A DNA stretch of 45,612 nucleotides, taken from contig NZ_SUGA01000044.1 in the NCBI RefSeq assembly GCF_004963255.1, positions 1-45,612 on the forward strand, given 5' to 3'. Shown in pieces: positions 8,558 to 16,715 of this stretch; position 1 is the stretch's first letter; each line of letters begins with the position of its first letter. The notes beneath the pieces were generated by a model. It worked only from the letters and a program-made list of their open reading frames with translations. It was not told where the DNA came from and did not search any database. The translations under genes were made by a program, and so were the position numbers. The stretch is from Mesorhizobium sp. (GTDB lineage Bacteria > Pseudomonadota > Alphaproteobacteria > Rhizobiales > Rhizobiaceae).

Positions 8558-9820
8558 ATGTCTGCCATGAGAACCAGCCGCCGTTTCTTCCTTACCGGAG
8601 CCTCCGCGCTCGCCGCCGCCATGGTGGCCGGCCAGGCCAGCGCGCAGGACGTGATCGGGGACATCCTGAAGTCTTCGACGCGCGGCAATTGGGACGACCA
8701 GTTCGACGCCCGCGCCAACGACACCAACAAGGTCGCCTCGACGCTGCCGATCTTCAGCCAGCAGACGGTGGCCTTCACCGAGCAGGCCGTGGCGCAGTAC
8801 CAGAACATCGTCGCCCAGGGCGGCTGGGAACAGGTTCCGGCGACCAAGAAGCTGCAGCTCGGCGTCGACGACCCGGATGTCGTGCCGCTGCGCAAGCGCC
8901 TGATGGTTTCGGGCGACCTGCCGCAGAGCGCCGGCATCTCGACGGCCTTCGATTCCTACGTGGACGCCGCGGTCAAGCGCTTCCAGCTCCGCCACGGGCT
9001 GCCGGCCGACGGCGCCATGGGCAAATACACCTATACCGCAATGAACGTCCCGGCGCAGATCCGGCTCGGCCAGCTGCAGACGAACTTGCAGCGCCTGAAG
9101 GAAAAGGCCGGCACGCTCGGCAGCCGTTATGTGCTGGTCGACATTCCGGCAGCCCAGGTCGAGGCGGTCGAGAACGACCGCGTCGTGCTTCGCCACACCG
9201 CGATCGTCGGCAAGATCGACCGCCAGACGCCGATCGTGAACTCCAAGATCAACGAGATCATCGTCAATCCGTACTGGAACGCGCCGGTCTCGATCGTGCG
9301 CAAGGACATCATTCCGCTGATGCGGAAGGACCCGAACTACCTCAAGGACAGCCACATCCGCCTGTTCGCGCCGGACGGCAGCGAGGTCGATCCGATGACC
9401 ATCGACTGGTCGACGGACGATGCCGCGAAATACCGCTTCCGCCAGGATCCGGGCAGCAACAATGCGATGGCCTCGGTCAAGATCAACTTCCCGAGCCCGG
9501 ACGGCGTCTATATGCACGACACGCCGCAGCAGAGCCTGTTCGGCAAGCTGATGCGCTTCGACTCGTCGGGCTGCGTGCGCGTCCAGAACGTGCGCGACCT
9601 CGTCACCTGGATCCTGCGCGACACGCCCGGCTGGGACCGCCAGCATTTCGAGGCGGCGATCAAGACCGGCGAGAACACGCCGATCAACGTCGTCAATCCG
9701 GTGCCGGTCCACTTCCTCTATCTGTCGGCCTGGTCGACCGCCCCCGGCGTCGTTCAGTTCCGCGACGACATCTACGCGCTTGACGGCGCCCAAGAGCTGC
9801 AGATCAGCTCGGCTCAGTAA
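8558..9820 (+). CDS. ldtP: Tat-exported L,D-transpeptidase (YkuD) with peptidoglycan-binding domain
   Basis: The 420-residue protein starts with a twin-arginine signal, TSRRFFLTGASALAAAMVAG, probably cleaved after ASAQ. Residues of about 100-180 form a PG_binding_1-like domain (VDAAVKRFQLRHGLPADGAMG). The YkuD catalytic domain follows, with VNPYWNAPVSIVRKDIIP, His320 in YMHDTP and the nucleophile Cys339 in SSGCVRV. Such enzymes make 3-3 crosslinks in peptidoglycan or attach lipoproteins to it. The neighbouring LdtR is the known regulator of this gene. A GGAAC-N16-CGTT site upstream suggests stress control. ATG 8567 is an alternative start and leaves the Tat motif intact. Confidence 0.93.
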   Translation: MSAMRTSRRFFLTGASALAAAMVAGQASAQDVIGDILKSSTRGNWDDQFDARANDTNKVASTLPIFSQQTVAFTEQAVAQYQNIVAQGGWEQVPATKKLQLGVDDPDVVPLRKRLMVSGDLPQSAGISTAFDSYVDAAVKRFQLRHGLPADGAMGKYTYTAMNVPAQIRLGQLQTNLQRLKEKAGTLGSRYVLVDIPAAQVEAVENDRVVLRHTAIVGKIDRQTPIVNSKINEIIVNPYWNAPVSIVRKDIIPLMRKDPNYLKDSHIRLFAPDGSEVDPMTIDWSTDDAAKYRFRQDPGSNNAMASVKINFPSPDGVYMHDTPQQSLFGKLMRFDSSGCVRVQNVRDLVTWILRDTPGWDRQHFEAAIKTGENTPINVVNPVPVHFLYLSAWSTAPGVVQFRDDIYALDGAQELQISSAQ

Positions 9821-9839
9821 GCATCTGCTGTTATTTAAG

Positions 9840-9868
9840 AAAAAGGCCGTCAATGAGCGGCCTTTTTT
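9840..9868. terminator. Bidirectional terminator between ldtP and the luxR-type gene
   Basis: AAAAAGGCCG (9840-9849) and CGGCCTTTTTT (9858-9868) give a GC-rich stem flanked by A- and T-tracts. It can therefore terminate both convergent genes. Confidence 0.9.
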
Positions 9869-9886
9869 CACATCTGCGAAATAACC

Positions 9887-10612
9887 CTAGATCAGCCGCT
9901 GGTTCACCAGCCGCGCCACCGCTTGCGCGCGATTGACGGCGCCGAGCTTGCGCCTGGCATTGTCGACATGGAAGCGCACCGTTGCTTCGGCGATGCCGAG
10001 GATGACCGAGATCTCCCAGTCGGTCTTGCCTTCGGCGACAAGCGCCAGGCTGTCGCGCTCCCGCGTCGTGAGCTTGACCGCCGTGGTCGGCGGCGGCGAG
10101 GTCAGGCTCATCAGCCTTTCCGTCAGCGCAAGGCCCGCCATGTGGATGGCGAAACGCTCGTCCGGCGCAAAGTCCCGCCTGCGAAAGCCGAGATGCAGCG
10201 AGGCGATCACGCCACCCGCGCCGTAAGAAGTGGCGCAGAGCGCGTCGTCGATATTGGCTTCGCTCAGCGCCTCCCAATAAGCGCCGTATTGCGCATCGTC
10301 GCGCGGCGCGAAATCGCTGAAGCGGTAGCTCGTGCGGCTCTCGCGGATCGCCCCCAGCAACGGATTGCATTCGAAGCAGACATAGTCGAAGGCCGGGCTG
10401 CCCGGCCAACCGCTTGGCGCCAGCCTGGTGATGAAACCGCCAGCCGCCCAATGGCTGGCCGAAGTCAGGATCGCCGCCGGCCGCCGGTAGAGCCTTGTCT
10501 GCAAATAGGAGGCGCCGAAATCTTCCATTGCCGCGAAGAAGGCCACGCTGGCGTCTTCCGCCGTAGGCGCCGCATACGCCGCCTCCACATGCGTCATCAA
10601 TCGTGACAGCAT
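9887..10612 (-). CDS. LuxR-family regulator with autoinducer-binding-like domain (solo)
   Basis: The protein has 241 residues from MLSRLMTHVEAAYAAP. The N-terminal part (about 15-160) looks like a PF03472 autoinducer-binding domain. The C-terminal part is a GerE helix-turn-helix: LTTRERDSLALVAEGKTDW, ISVILGIAEATVRFHVDNAR, then RKLGAVNRAQAVA. The segment where TraR has its Asp70-Pro71 ligand pair reads FECNPLLG, so a canonical acyl-homoserine-lactone contact appears to be missing. No luxI synthase gene is nearby, so this is a solo that may sense another ligand. An in-frame extension to 10666 lacks support. Confidence 0.85.
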   Translation of the reverse strand: MLSRLMTHVEAAYAAPTAEDASVAFFAAMEDFGASYLQTRLYRRPAAILTSASHWAAGGFITRLAPSGWPGSPAFDYVCFECNPLLGAIRESRTSYRFSDFAPRDDAQYGAYWEALSEANIDDALCATSYGAGGVIASLHLGFRRRDFAPDERFAIHMAGLALTERLMSLTSPPPTTAVKLTTRERDSLALVAEGKTDWEISVILGIAEATVRFHVDNARRKLGAVNRAQAVARLVNQRLI

Positions 10613-10752
10613 CGCACGCCCCAATATGAACCCACCCGCAACGCAGGGTCGCATGGGCCGTGCCATGCCGCAAGGGCAGGGGCGCTTTGTCTGTCAACCC
10701 CGCGCTTTCGAGAGGTTGATGGAGTTGGCCCCTCGCGTATCAGGAAAGACGC

Positions 10753-10905
10753 GGCGCCAGCCACCCGCGCACTTCCTCCAGAAGGGTGCGGACCCGGCGC
10801 CCTCTTCTGCATTTGCCACGCTGATTCCAGGGCCTTGGCGTGGCGGCCGGCCACCCGGTGCCCCTTAGCAGCCTTCCGCTGACGCCGGGTGCCGGCCGGT
10901 TTTTT
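10753..10905 (+). ncRNA. Candidate small RNA or leader: hairpin series ending in a strong terminator
   Basis: Three structures follow each other: GGCGCC/GGCGCC (10753-10758 and 10796-10801) enclosing CGCACTTC/GAAGGGTGCG; GCCACGC/GCGTGGC (10815-10821 and 10838-10844); and a 14-bp, one-bulge stem from CGGCCGGC-ACCCGG (10844-10858) and CCGGGTGCCGGCCG (10885-10898), followed by T6 (10900-10905). The last is an intrinsic terminator on the + strand, yet no + strand gene lies between the luxR-type gene (- strand) and this point. Either a small RNA ends here or the antiporter transcript has an attenuator. No known RNA family was recognised. Confidence 0.45.
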
Positions 10906-10934
10906 CGAATTTGGCTGGCGCTCCGGATATCGCG

Positions 10935-11032
10935 AGCCGCCGGATGCGCCCCGATGTCGGGGGACGCTCTCGAGCAAGCGCCGCGGCTGCGGCGAAAGAG
11001 CGGGCGTGGGCCATCGGGGCGCATCTTCGGCT
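10935..11032. other. 98-base nested inverted repeat (structured RNA or DNA element)
   Basis: The arms AGCCG (10935-10939)/CGGCT (11028-11032), GATGCGCCCCGATG (10943-10956)/CATCGGGGCGCATC (11012-11025), CGCTCT (10965-10970)/AGAGCG (10997-11002) and CGCCGC (10979-10984)/GCGGCG (10989-10994) nest in order: 31 base pairs closing on a GGCT loop. The element lies about 117 bases before the antiporter start. It does not resemble the palindromic repeats elsewhere in the window. It could be a leader RNA or a small-RNA gene on either strand. Confidence 0.5.
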
Positions 11033-11148
11033 TGCTCAGATCTTCTATGGCCGCTTCGAAATCCACATTGCCTCGCGCGGTCGCAAAGGCGCTGCTGGAC
11101 GGCGCGCGTCCAATTGCCCATGGTCGGCCGAACCGCTGGAATCGCGCC

Positions 11149-12789
11149 ATGGACGTCGCCGTCTTCATCCTCGTCGTGCTCGCCTTCGTCACACTGTCGG
11201 GTGCGTTGGTGCGGCTGGTGCACGTGCCGCTCCCGGTACTGCAGATCGCGATCGGCGCCGCCCTTGCCTGGCCTGCGCGAGGCGTTCACATCGAAGTGGA
11301 TCCGGAGCTTTTTCTCCTGGTTTTCATCCCGCCGCTTCTGTTCGGCGACGCTTTCTCGGCACCGAAGCGTGAGCTGATGGCGCTGCGCGGCCCGATCCTC
11401 GACCTTGCGGTCGGACTCGTCTTCTTCACCATCGTCGGTTTCGGCTACGCCTTGCACTGGCTGGTGCCGAGCATCCCGCTGGTTGTCGCCTTCGCTTTGG
11501 CCGCCGTGCTGTCGCCGACCGACGCGGTCGCCGTGTCCTCGATCGTCGACCGCAATCTCGTCCCGGCGCGGCTGATGCACATATTGGAAGGCGAGTCGCT
11601 GCTCAACGACGCCTCCGGCCTGGTGATGTTCCGTTTCACGGTGGCGGCGACGCTGACCGGGAGCTTTTCGTTTGCCGCGGCTTCCATGAGTTTCCTCCTC
11701 GCGGTGGCGATCGGCATCCTGGCCGGCATAGCGGCGCTGTTCATCGCCGCGAAGTCGTTGCAGATGCTCAGCCGCATCACCAGCACGCCGGCCGAAGCGC
11801 AGGTGCTGGTCATGGTGCTGCTGCCCTTCGTCGCCTATCTGATCGCCGAGCATTTCGGCGCTTCAGGCATCCTGGCGGCGGTCACGGCCGGGCTTTTGAC
11901 CGGATATTCCGGCATCGTCCGCCACATGGCGGTTTCGGCCCGCATCCAGACGATCTCGCTCTGGTCGATGCTGATCTTCATGTTCAACGGCTCGCTGTTC
12001 ATCCTGCTCGGCCTGCAGCTGCCGGACATCATCCGCAAGGTTCCGCCGGAACTGACCACCCGGCATTGGCTGTTCGAGCCGGCCATGACCGTGCTGATCC
12101 TGACGCTGTGCCTGATCGGCCTGCGCTTCGTCTGGATCTGGATCGGCGACATCGGCGCCGTGCTTGCCGCGCGGCTCGGCAAGCGCAAGGCCGAACCCTT
12201 TGGTTTTCGCGTCAGGCTTGCCGGCTCGATCGCCGGCGTGCGCGGCGCCGTGACGCTGGCCGGCATCCTGTCAGTGCCGCTCACCTTGCAGGACGGCTCG
12301 CCGTTCCCGGCCCGCGATCTCGTGATCTTCCTCGCCGCCGGCGTCATCATCTGCTCGCTGGCGATTGCCAGCCTTGCTCTGCCCGCGGTCGCACGCGGTC
12401 TCGTCGAGCCGGGCGAGCAACCGGGTGCCGCCGAAGAGCGCAGGGCTCGCGTCGGCGCCGCCAACGCGGCCATCGCCAGAATCGAAGGCCTCGCCGTTGA
12501 CAGTAACGAAGGCGAGGCGGCTGAGATGAAGCTCGCCATCGCCGAGAGCGTCGCCTCCATCTACCGGCGGCGCATCTCGCTCTCCGACGGCGCCGAGGAA
12601 GCCCGCGCCGAGGCCCGCGAATCCGGGCGGATCGAGCTCGGATTCAGACTTGCCGGCATTGAGGCCGAGCGCGCCGAACTGCAGGCGATGTTGCGCCGCG
12701 GTGACATCAACGACCACACGGCGCGCAAGCTGTTGACCGAGATCACCTTCTCCGAAGCGGTCCTCAAGGGCCGGGAACCGCAGGATTAG
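11149..12789 (+). CDS. Na+/H+ (cation/proton) antiporter, CPA1 family
   Basis: The chosen ATG gives 546 residues and begins directly with the first membrane helix (MDVAVFILVVLAFVTLSGALV). About 12 hydrophobic helices follow. The CPA1 hallmarks are visible: FIPPLLFGDAF, AAVLSPTDAVAVSSIV, LEGESLLNDASGLVMF (the ND ion-binding pair) and GVRGAVTLAGILSVPL. Residues from about 430 to the end form a charged, helical cytoplasmic tail (VEPGEQPGAAEERRARVG to TEITFSEAVLKG) that may sense pH or regulate transport. The upstream frame is open to 10840 but covers the structured leader. The gene probably serves pH and sodium homeostasis. Confidence 0.9.
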   Translation: MDVAVFILVVLAFVTLSGALVRLVHVPLPVLQIAIGAALAWPARGVHIEVDPELFLLVFIPPLLFGDAFSAPKRELMALRGPILDLAVGLVFFTIVGFGYALHWLVPSIPLVVAFALAAVLSPTDAVAVSSIVDRNLVPARLMHILEGESLLNDASGLVMFRFTVAATLTGSFSFAAASMSFLLAVAIGILAGIAALFIAAKSLQMLSRITSTPAEAQVLVMVLLPFVAYLIAEHFGASGILAAVTAGLLTGYSGIVRHMAVSARIQTISLWSMLIFMFNGSLFILLGLQLPDIIRKVPPELTTRHWLFEPAMTVLILTLCLIGLRFVWIWIGDIGAVLAARLGKRKAEPFGFRVRLAGSIAGVRGAVTLAGILSVPLTLQDGSPFPARDLVIFLAAGVIICSLAIASLALPAVARGLVEPGEQPGAAEERRARVGAANAAIARIEGLAVDSNEGEAAEMKLAIAESVASIYRRRISLSDGAEEARAEARESGRIELGFRLAGIEAERAELQAMLRRGDINDHTARKLLTEITFSEAVLKGREPQD

Positions 12790-12915
12790 AACCAGGCGGC
12801 TTTGTCTTGGCGCAAACCGGCCAGCAAATTTCGCGCCGCAAACGTGGCGGCCCGAAAACAACTGTGTTAATGCGCGGCGACCTCGCAGACCTCCGGCCCC
12901 AAGGGAAAGCAAGCC

Positions 12916-14229
12916 ATGTCCAATGCAGCGGCAGCCTCCAGCAAATTCGAATCCTTCTTCGAGACCACGCTTGCCGACGCCGATCCGGAAATCTTCGGCG
13001 CCATTCGCAACGAGCTTGGTCGCCAGCGCCATGAGATCGAGCTGATCGCGTCGGAAAACATCGTGTCGCGCGCCGTGCTCGAAGCGCAGGGCTCGATCAT
13101 GACCAACAAATATGCCGAGGGCTATCCGGGCAAGCGCTACTATGGCGGCTGCCAGTTCGTCGACGTGGCCGAGGAACTGGCCATTGAGCGTGCGAAGAAG
13201 CTGTTCGGCTGCAACTTCGCCAATGTCCAGCCGAATTCGGGCAGCCAGATGAACCAGGCCGTGTTCCTGGCGCTGCTCCAGCCCGGCGACACCTTCATGG
13301 GGCTCGATCTGAATTCGGGCGGCCATCTCACCCACGGCTCGCCGGTCAACATGAGCGGCAAGTGGTTCAAGGTCGTGTCCTATGGCGTGCGCAAGGATGA
13401 TCACTTGCTCGACATGGACGCGATCGAGAAGACCGCGCATGAGACCAAGCCGAAGCTGATCCTGGCCGGCGGCACCGCCTATTCGCGCATCTGGGACTGG
13501 AAGCGTTTCCGCGAGATCGCCGATTCGATCGGCGCTTATCTGATGGTCGACATGGCCCATATCGCCGGCCTCGTCGCCGGCGGCGTGCACCCGTCGCCGC
13601 TGCCCTATGCCCATGTCGTGACCACGACGACGCATAAGTCGCTGCGTGGCCCGCGCGGCGGCATGATCCTGTGCAACGACGAGGAAATCGCCAAGAAGAT
13701 GAACTCGGCGGTGTTCCCGGGTCTCCAGGGCGGCCCGCTGATGCATGTTATCGCCGCCAAGGCGGTGGCGCTCGGCGAAGCGCTGAAGCCGAACTTCAAG
13801 ACCTATGCCGAAAGCATCGTCGCCAACGCCAAGGCGCTGGCCTCCAGCCTGCAGGAGACCGGCCTCGACATCGTCTCGGGCGGCACCGACAACCATTTGA
13901 TGCTGGTCGACCTGCGTCCCAAGAACGCCACCGGCAAGCGCGCGGAGGCGGCGCTCGGCCGCGCCAACATCACCTGCAACAAGAACGGCATTCCGTTCGA
14001 CCCGGAAAAGCCGTTTGTTACCTCCGGTGTGCGCCTCGGCACGCCGGCCGGCACCACGCGCGGCTTCGGCCAGGCCGAGTTCCGCGAGATCGGCAAGCTG
14101 ATTGCCGAGGTGCTGGACGGGCTGAAGGTGGCGAATTCCGACGAAGGCAATGCGGCGGTCGAGGCCGCGGTGAAGGCCAAGGTCACGGCGCTGACCGACC
14201 GCTTCCCGCTCTACCCCTACCTCGGTTGA
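12916..14229 (+). CDS. glyA: Serine hydroxymethyltransferase
   Basis: GlyA interconverts serine and glycine with tetrahydrofolate, feeding one-carbon units to purine, thymidylate and methionine synthesis. The 437-residue length is usual for alphaproteobacteria. The PLP lysine is Lys241 in TTTTHKSLRGPRGG. Other family motifs are SENIVSRAVLEAQGS, NKYAEGYPGKRYYGGCQFVD and SGVRLGTPAGTTRGFG. The gene opens the glyA to nrdR-rib-nusB neighbourhood conserved in Rhizobiales, which links folate and riboflavin cofactor supply. The 126-base upstream gap shows no recognisable riboswitch. Confidence 0.98.
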   Translation: MSNAAAASSKFESFFETTLADADPEIFGAIRNELGRQRHEIELIASENIVSRAVLEAQGSIMTNKYAEGYPGKRYYGGCQFVDVAEELAIERAKKLFGCNFANVQPNSGSQMNQAVFLALLQPGDTFMGLDLNSGGHLTHGSPVNMSGKWFKVVSYGVRKDDHLLDMDAIEKTAHETKPKLILAGGTAYSRIWDWKRFREIADSIGAYLMVDMAHIAGLVAGGVHPSPLPYAHVVTTTTHKSLRGPRGGMILCNDEEIAKKMNSAVFPGLQGGPLMHVIAAKAVALGEALKPNFKTYAESIVANAKALASSLQETGLDIVSGGTDNHLMLVDLRPKNATGKRAEAALGRANITCNKNGIPFDPEKPFVTSGVRLGTPAGTTRGFGQAEFREIGKLIAEVLDGLKVANSDEGNAAVEAAVKAKVTALTDRFPLYPYLG

Positions 14230-14337
14230 TCCTTCCGCCGGCTGTCAGCCCTCGGTTGACCGGGCGCCGCGCGTCATCTTTTATCCTCGCGCTTCGCGCC
14301 GCTCCCTGATCGGGCGGCGCGGCTTACTGGAGATTTG

Positions 14338-14931
14338 ATGATGCGCACTTTCCACCTTGCCGCCCTGGCCTTGTCCGGCTCGCTGACCGCCTTCGCCCTG
14401 TCCGGCGCAATTGCGCAGGAGCAGACGCAGTCCGCCTCCGACATGCCGGCCACCAAAACCTTCGGCAGGTGGACCACCATCATCGACACGCTTGATACCG
14501 GGCAGGACGCACACAAGACCTGCGCCGCCTCGACGGCTTTCGTCGATGGCGACGGCAATGCCGGCTCCTTGACGCTCTCGATCTCGACCGGCGACGCGCT
14601 GCCGCCGGACGCCTATCCGGCCATCATGTTCATCATCGACAACAAGACGCTGCCGACCGGCGACAAGATCGCCGCGACTTTCGGCGACCCCGGCGTGAAG
14701 GTGGCCGCGACCGTAAGCTCCAACGCGGCCGCGGGCGGCCGTCCGAGCTGGATGGTCGACAACCAGGCCAAGACCAGCCTCGCTTTGCTGCGCGCCATGC
14801 GCAAGGTTACCTCGCTCGATGTGACCTTCGGCAAGCAGCAGGTCACCAGCATCCCGATGGACGGTTTCACCAAGGCCTATCGCAATCTCGGCACGTCCTG
14901 CGGGTTTTCGACCAAGGATGTCGCGCCCTGA
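14338..14931 (+). CDS. Exported protein resembling invasion-associated locus B (IalB) family
   Basis: About 197 residues. The N-terminus MMRTFHLAALALSGSLTAFA is a signal peptide, probably cleaved after AIAQ. The mature part holds a single beta-rich domain with two cysteines, in AHKTCAAST and GTSCGF; the late segment ITSIPMDGFTKAYRNLG recalls IalB-type proteins. The family is often periplasmic in rhizobia and brucellae, and the function is unclear. TTG, ATG and ATG occur in a row; the GGAG at 14329-14332 fits 14338 or 14341. It stands alone between glyA and nrdR. Confidence 0.65.
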   Translation: MMRTFHLAALALSGSLTAFALSGAIAQEQTQSASDMPATKTFGRWTTIIDTLDTGQDAHKTCAASTAFVDGDGNAGSLTLSISTGDALPPDAYPAIMFIIDNKTLPTGDKIAATFGDPGVKVAATVSSNAAAGGRPSWMVDNQAKTSLALLRAMRKVTSLDVTFGKQQVTSIPMDGFTKAYRNLGTSCGFSTKDVAP

Positions 14932-15044
14932 CACCTGTCGGCCGGCGGGGTAAGCCGCTGGCAATCTTGCTTATGCATCGCTATCTCTGAGGCATAAAAG
15001 GCTCTAAGCCTTGCGCCGACAGAATCGCGAACCCAAGGCTCTCC

Positions 15045-15524
15045 ATGCGCTGCCCCTATTGCCAGTCCGAAGATACGCAGGTGAAGGATTCGCGCCCCGC
15101 CGAGGATGGCGCGGCGATCCGCAGGCGGCGGGTGTGCCCGGATTGCGGTGGCCGCTTCACCACCTTCGAGCGCGTCCAGCTGCGCGACCTCGTCGTCGTC
15201 AAGAAGTCCGGCCGCAAGGTGCCTTTCGATCGCGACAAGCTGCTGCGCTCCGTCGAGATCGCCGTGCGCAAGCGCAATGTCGACCCCGAGCGCATCGACC
15301 GCGCCGTCACCGGCATCGTGCGCCAGCTCGAAAGCTCCGGCGAGACCGAGATCGCTTCAGGCGAGGTCGGCCGACTGGTCATGGAGGCGCTGAAGTCGCT
15401 GGATGACGTCGCCTATGTTCGCTTCGCCTCGGTCTATCGCAATTTCCGCGAAGCCAAGGATTTTCACGAGCTGCTGGGCGAATTGAAGGGCGACGAGGAA
15501 AAGGCCGAAGAGGACGCCGACTGA
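15045..15524 (+). CDS. nrdR: Transcriptional repressor NrdR
   Basis: NrdR is the ATP/dATP-sensing repressor of ribonucleotide reductase genes. The 159-residue protein begins MRCPYCQSEDTQVKDSRP. Its zinc ribbon uses Cys3, Cys6, Cys31 and Cys34 (VCPDCGGRFTTFERV). The ATP-cone domain follows (VVVKKSGRKVPFDRDKL to DDVAYVRFASVYRNF). The acidic tail (DEEKAEEDAD) is common in rhizobia. ribD starts two bases after its stop codon, so it leads the riboflavin operon. Confidence 0.97.
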   Translation: MRCPYCQSEDTQVKDSRPAEDGAAIRRRRVCPDCGGRFTTFERVQLRDLVVVKKSGRKVPFDRDKLLRSVEIAVRKRNVDPERIDRAVTGIVRQLESSGETEIASGEVGRLVMEALKSLDDVAYVRFASVYRNFREAKDFHELLGELKGDEEKAEEDAD

Positions 15525-15526
15525 TC

Positions 15527-16654
15527 ATGGCAGGACCGCGACTGGACGAGGCCGCGCAGGCGGCGCTTGATCGCCGCTTCATGGCCGCGGCCATCAGGCT
15601 GTCGCGCCGCAATGCCGGCCGCACCTCGACCAATCCTTCCGTCGGCACCATCATCGTGCGCGACGACGGCGCCGGCCCGATGATCGTCGGCACCGGCGTG
15701 ACCGCCGTGGGTGGGCGCCCGCATGCCGAGACAGAGGCGCTGGCCGAGGCCGGTGAATTGGCCCGAGGCGCCACCGCTTATGTGACATTGGAGCCTTGCG
15801 CTCATCACGGCCGCACGCCGCCTTGCGCCAACGCACTGGTCAATGCCGGCGTAGCACGCGTTGTTGGCGCTGCCAGCGATCCCGACCCGCGCGTCTCCGG
15901 CAAAGGCTACGCCATACTGCGCGCCGCCGGTGTCGAGGTGGTGGAGAAGGTGCTGGCAGCCGAGGCTGCCGAGCAGATGGCCGGCTATCTCACTCGTTCT
16001 CTGAAGAAGCGCCCGGAAGTAACTCTGAAGCTTGCGCTTTCGAGCGACGGCAAGATCGGCCGCAAGGGCGCCGGCCAGGTCGCCATCACCGGCGATATCG
16101 CGCGGCGCGATGTCTATCTGATGCGCGCCGAGTCCGACGCCATCCTGGTCGGCATCGGCACCGCGCTCGAGGACGACCCGGCGCTGACCGTGCGCCTGCC
16201 AGGACTGGAGAACCGCTCGCCGGCGCGCATCATCCTCGATCGGCAGATCCGGTTGCCGGAGACATCCAAGCTGGTGTCCGGCGTCGACCGCGTCCCGCTC
16301 TATGTCGCCTCGTGCCTCGAAGCCGACCCGCACCGGCGCGCCGCGCTCGAACGCGCCGGTGTGCGCTTCATCGGCACCGAAACCCATGACGGCGTCGTCG
16401 CCCTGCCGGAATTGCTGGAAGACCTTGCCGCGCTCGGTATGGCAAGCGTTTTGGTCGAAGGCGGCGCCCAGGTGGCCAAGGCCTTCCTCGAGGAAGACCT
16501 TGTCGACCGTATCGTCCTGTTCCAGGGACCGGACGCGATTGGCGAAGACGGTATCGCATCGCCGATCGATGCCGACCATATTCCGGCTGGATTTCGCAAA
16601 CTGCGCGACATGCGCTTCGGCGAGGACAGCTACGCCGAGTGGGTGAGACCATGA
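15527..16654 (+). CDS. ribD: Bifunctional riboflavin deaminase/reductase
   Basis: RibD carries out the deamination and side-chain reduction steps of riboflavin synthesis. The 375-residue protein has an N-terminal cytidine-deaminase-like domain, with zinc ligands in GGRPHAETEAL and in the EPCAHHGRTPPCANAL motif. The C-terminal NADPH reductase domain starts near residue 160 (VTLKLALSSDGKI) and contains DAILVGIGTALEDDP and the nucleotide loop SVLVEGGAQVAKAF. The final codons (VRP and stop) fall inside a short palindromic repeat that separates it from ribE. Confidence 0.97.
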   Translation: MAGPRLDEAAQAALDRRFMAAAIRLSRRNAGRTSTNPSVGTIIVRDDGAGPMIVGTGVTAVGGRPHAETEALAEAGELARGATAYVTLEPCAHHGRTPPCANALVNAGVARVVGAASDPDPRVSGKGYAILRAAGVEVVEKVLAAEAAEQMAGYLTRSLKKRPEVTLKLALSSDGKIGRKGAGQVAITGDIARRDVYLMRAESDAILVGIGTALEDDPALTVRLPGLENRSPARIILDRQIRLPETSKLVSGVDRVPLYVASCLEADPHRRAALERAGVRFIGTETHDGVVALPELLEDLAALGMASVLVEGGAQVAKAFLEEDLVDRIVLFQGPDAIGEDGIASPIDADHIPAGFRKLRDMRFGEDSYAEWVRP

Positions 16655-16695
16655 TCCAAAAAAGTGGAGACCGGTTTTTGGATCAGATCATGGTC
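16647..16695. repeat. Short (about 49 bp) rhizobial palindromic repeat, copy 2
   Basis: GACCATGATC plus CAAAAA (16647-16662) pairs with TTTTTG plus GATCATGGTC-type bases (16675-16695). The core AAAAAGTGGAGACCGGTTTTTGG matches the design of copy 1 at 7279-7327. The ribD TGA stop (16652-16654) is built from the element's left arm. It forms most of the ribD-ribE gap and could act as an mRNA hairpin. Confidence 0.8.
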
Positions 16696-16715
16696 AAAAC
16701 GAAAGAAACTCTCTG

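Noticed and set aside
10613..11148. tRNA, tmRNA, SRP RNA or 6S RNA in the antiporter leader
   Set aside because: No T-loop consensus, no GGAA-type SRP hairpin and no tmRNA or 6S landmarks could be matched, so the region is listed only as an unassigned structured candidate.
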